Shown: piece after piece, positions 4,699-6,094 of the stretch | Numbering within the stretch: position 1 is the first letter of the stretch | How the letters are laid out: every line of letters begins with the position of its first letter | Assembly: GCA_020024675.1 (NCBI GenBank) | Contig: JAHHTM010000083.1 | Coordinates: 1 to 6,094, forward strand | DNA: 6,094 nt | Reading direction: 5' to 3' | DNA from: Muricomes sp. | GTDB taxonomy: Bacteria > Bacillota > Clostridia > Lachnospirales > Lachnospiraceae | Made by a program: the position numbers and the translations under genes | The notes under the pieces: generated by a model | Database searches by the model: none | What the model was told of the DNA's origin: nothing | What the model saw: the letters and a program-made list of their open reading frames with translations, nothing else

Positions 4699-6094
4699 TT
4701 ATCAACACCTCTATCTTGTTTTCCACATGAATACCCTCTATAGAAAAATCTAATTTTTCATATAAACATAAAAGATCCACTGCCTCTTTTGATATTCTTT
4801 CTCCTGGAACGATCATTGGTATTCCCGGAGGATAAACATATGCATATTCTGTGGAAATTTTTCCTTCACACTCTCTAAAATCAAGAGATTTTGTTTTCAC
4901 TTCCTTTTCTTTTTCCAGAATAGAACTTGTCTGAAACGGTGTGTAAACCTGTGTAAGTTTGGGAAGAGAAAAACGATCTTCCTTTTCAATGTGACTCCTC
5001 TTATTTAAACACATCTCTCTATCAATTTCAAATAAAGCTTCTGTTAATCTATCCATTCCCTCTTTTGTATCTGCCAGTGTAGTCATTGCAAGAATATAAG
5101 TACCTGCCGACATTTCCATTTGAAGATGATACTTCTCCAAAAGAAGTTTATAAAGTTCTTTTCCCGACATTCCTGTATCTTCGACCGATATTAAAATTTT
5201 AGATTTATCAAATCCTTGTGTTTCTAAGAGTTTAAGACAGGTAAGCTTTTTTAATGTCATTCTTGTTTCGTCCAAAAGCTCTACATACTCTTCAAACGCC
5301 TCTTCTCCTAATCGTGTGAGGAAATCTATACATACGGAAATGCTTGTCATTAAAACGTAGGACGGACTGCTTGTCTGCAAGATATGAAGATATTGGCGAA
5401 TTTTGTCTCTATTAACGATATTTCCATTCATGTGAAGAAGTGCACACTGTGTAAGTGCCGGTAATGTCTTATGAAGACTATTTATTACAACATCTGCTCC
5501 AAGATCATTTGCTCTTTCCGGAAAATATGGATGAAATCCGAAATGAGCTCCGTGTGCTTCATCAACAATTAGTGGAATGTTATAAGAATGAAGTAGATTT
5601 GAAATCTCTTTTACATCCGACACAACGCCATCATATGTTGGCGAAGTAATTACTACCGCCTTGATATCTGGATATTTTTCCATACACTTTGCAATATCCG
5701 ATACTTTAATCTTCCCATTTAATTTCTGTGTTTCTTCGTAATCCGGATAAACATATACTGGTCTTAATTCATTCATGAGAACTGCATGATAAACTGATTT
5801 ATGACAATTTCGGGCAATCAGTATTCTGTCTCCTCTTGAAGTACATCCAATAATTGCACTCAAAAGTCCTACCGTGCTTCCATTTACAAGATAAAACGTT
5901 TCATCAGCATGATACAAAGAAGCCGCTTTTTCCTGTGCTTCTTTAAGAATATCCTTTGCATGATGAAGATCATCAAATCCATCTATTTCTGTAATGTCAA
6001 TTTCATATGGTAATTGACAATTCATAAGAACCTTATTTCTTTTATGGCCCGGCATATGAAATGATATATTATTCTCTTTTGACTGATTTACTAA
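4691..6094 (-). CDS. Orn/Lys/Arg decarboxylase family PLP enzyme (YaaO/SpeA type; N-terminus outside window)
   Basis: This fold-type I PLP enzyme belongs to the family that decarboxylates arginine, lysine or ornithine to agmatine, cadaverine or putrescine in the cytosol. The frame stays open to the right edge: the 13 codons before the first ATG (6053-6055) read LVNQSKENNISFH and run into MPGHKRN, giving the family's FHMPGHKR motif. That ATG is therefore internal and the true start lies beyond the window, probably by only 10-20 codons. Counting from the M of MPGHKR: EIDGFDDLHHAKDIL (23-37), GSTVGLL (59-65) for the PLP phosphate, IVDEAHGAHFG (163-173) with D165 for the pyridine nitrogen, and SLHKTLPALTQ (193-203) with K196 as the Schiff-base Lys. 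Near the end, YVYPPGIPMIVPGE (406-419) is typical of the C-terminal domain. At about 480 residues it is the short form, lacking the N-terminal wing domain of E. coli CadA/AdiA. It overlaps the kinase-like gene by 8 nt. Family is sure; substrate is not. Confidence 0.93.
   Translation of the reverse strand, partial: LVNQSKENNISFHMPGHKRNKVLMNCQLPYEIDITEIDGFDDLHHAKDILKEAQEKAASLYHADETFYLVNGSTVGLLSAIIGCTSRGDRILIARNCHKSVYHAVLMNELRPVYVYPDYEETQKLNGKIKVSDIAKCMEKYPDIKAVVITSPTYDGVVSDVKEISNLLHSYNIPLIVDEAHGAHFGFHPYFPERANDLGADVVINSLHKTLPALTQCALLHMNGNIVNRDKIRQYLHILQTSSPSYVLMTSISVCIDFLTRLGEEAFEEYVELLDETRMTLKKLTCLKLLETQGFDKSKILISVEDTGMSGKELYKLLLEKYHLQMEMSAGTYILAMTTLADTKEGMDRLTEALFEIDREMCLNKRSHIEKEDRFSLPKLTQVYTPFQTSSILEKEKEVKTKSLDFRECEGKISTEYAYVYPPGIPMIVPGERISKEAVDLLCLYEKLDFSIEGIHVENKIEVLINE

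Noticed and set aside
5455..5649. Open frame of 64 codons on the + strand inside the decarboxylase gene
   Set aside because: It lies opposite the catalytic core of a clearly conserved enzyme (IVDEAHG region), shows no recognisable domain, and has no convincing ribosome binding site.
1..6094. Novel defence, mobile or multi-gene system
   Set aside because: All full-length genes match housekeeping families in a conserved order; no integrase, transposase, terminal repeats, CRISPR repeats or att-like duplications were found.

Overview
The window looks like chromosomal DNA of a low-GC Gram-positive bacterium of the Clostridia, most likely close to Lachnospiraceae. The evidence is AT-rich coding sequence, strong AAGGAG-type ribosome binding sites, tightly packed genes, and a gene order matching the Bacillus subtilis yaaO-tmk-...-holB-yaaT-yabA-yabB-...-yabC region. 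The family assignment is inference; no rRNA or other taxonomic marker is present.

Layout. Positions 1-531 (+) hold the 3' part of an ABC transporter ATPase of the MalK/UgpC type, cut by the left edge. A strong hairpin at 530-572 separates it from a convergent, leftward gene block that fills the rest of the window. In transcription order (right to left) this block is: an Orn/Lys/Arg decarboxylase-like PLP enzyme (cut by the right edge), a divergent guanylate kinase-like P-loop protein, DNA polymerase III delta' (holB), the PSP1-domain protein RicT/YaaT, a TrmN6-like tRNA adenine-N6 methyltransferase, and RsmI (16S rRNA C1402 2'-O-methyltransferase). Neighbouring genes overlap by 8 or 11 nt or are 3 or 21 nt apart. 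The only larger gap is about 65 nt before holB, where an extended -10 promoter candidate lies.

Function. The block combines replication (clamp loader delta'), RNA processing control (RicT, a partner in RNase Y-dependent maturation in Bacillus), tRNA and rRNA methylation, and amino acid decarboxylation. It is a housekeeping cluster held together by conserved order rather than one pathway. No mobile element, CRISPR array, RNA gene or defence system was seen, and no stretch over 300 bases lacks a gene.

The points most worth a second look are two. The kinase-like gene occupies the place that tmk holds in Bacillus but has lost the usual guanylate-binding motifs. The ABC ATPase keeps the catalytic Glu but has an abnormal signature, D-loop and switch-His position, and ends without the C-terminal domain of MalK proteins.
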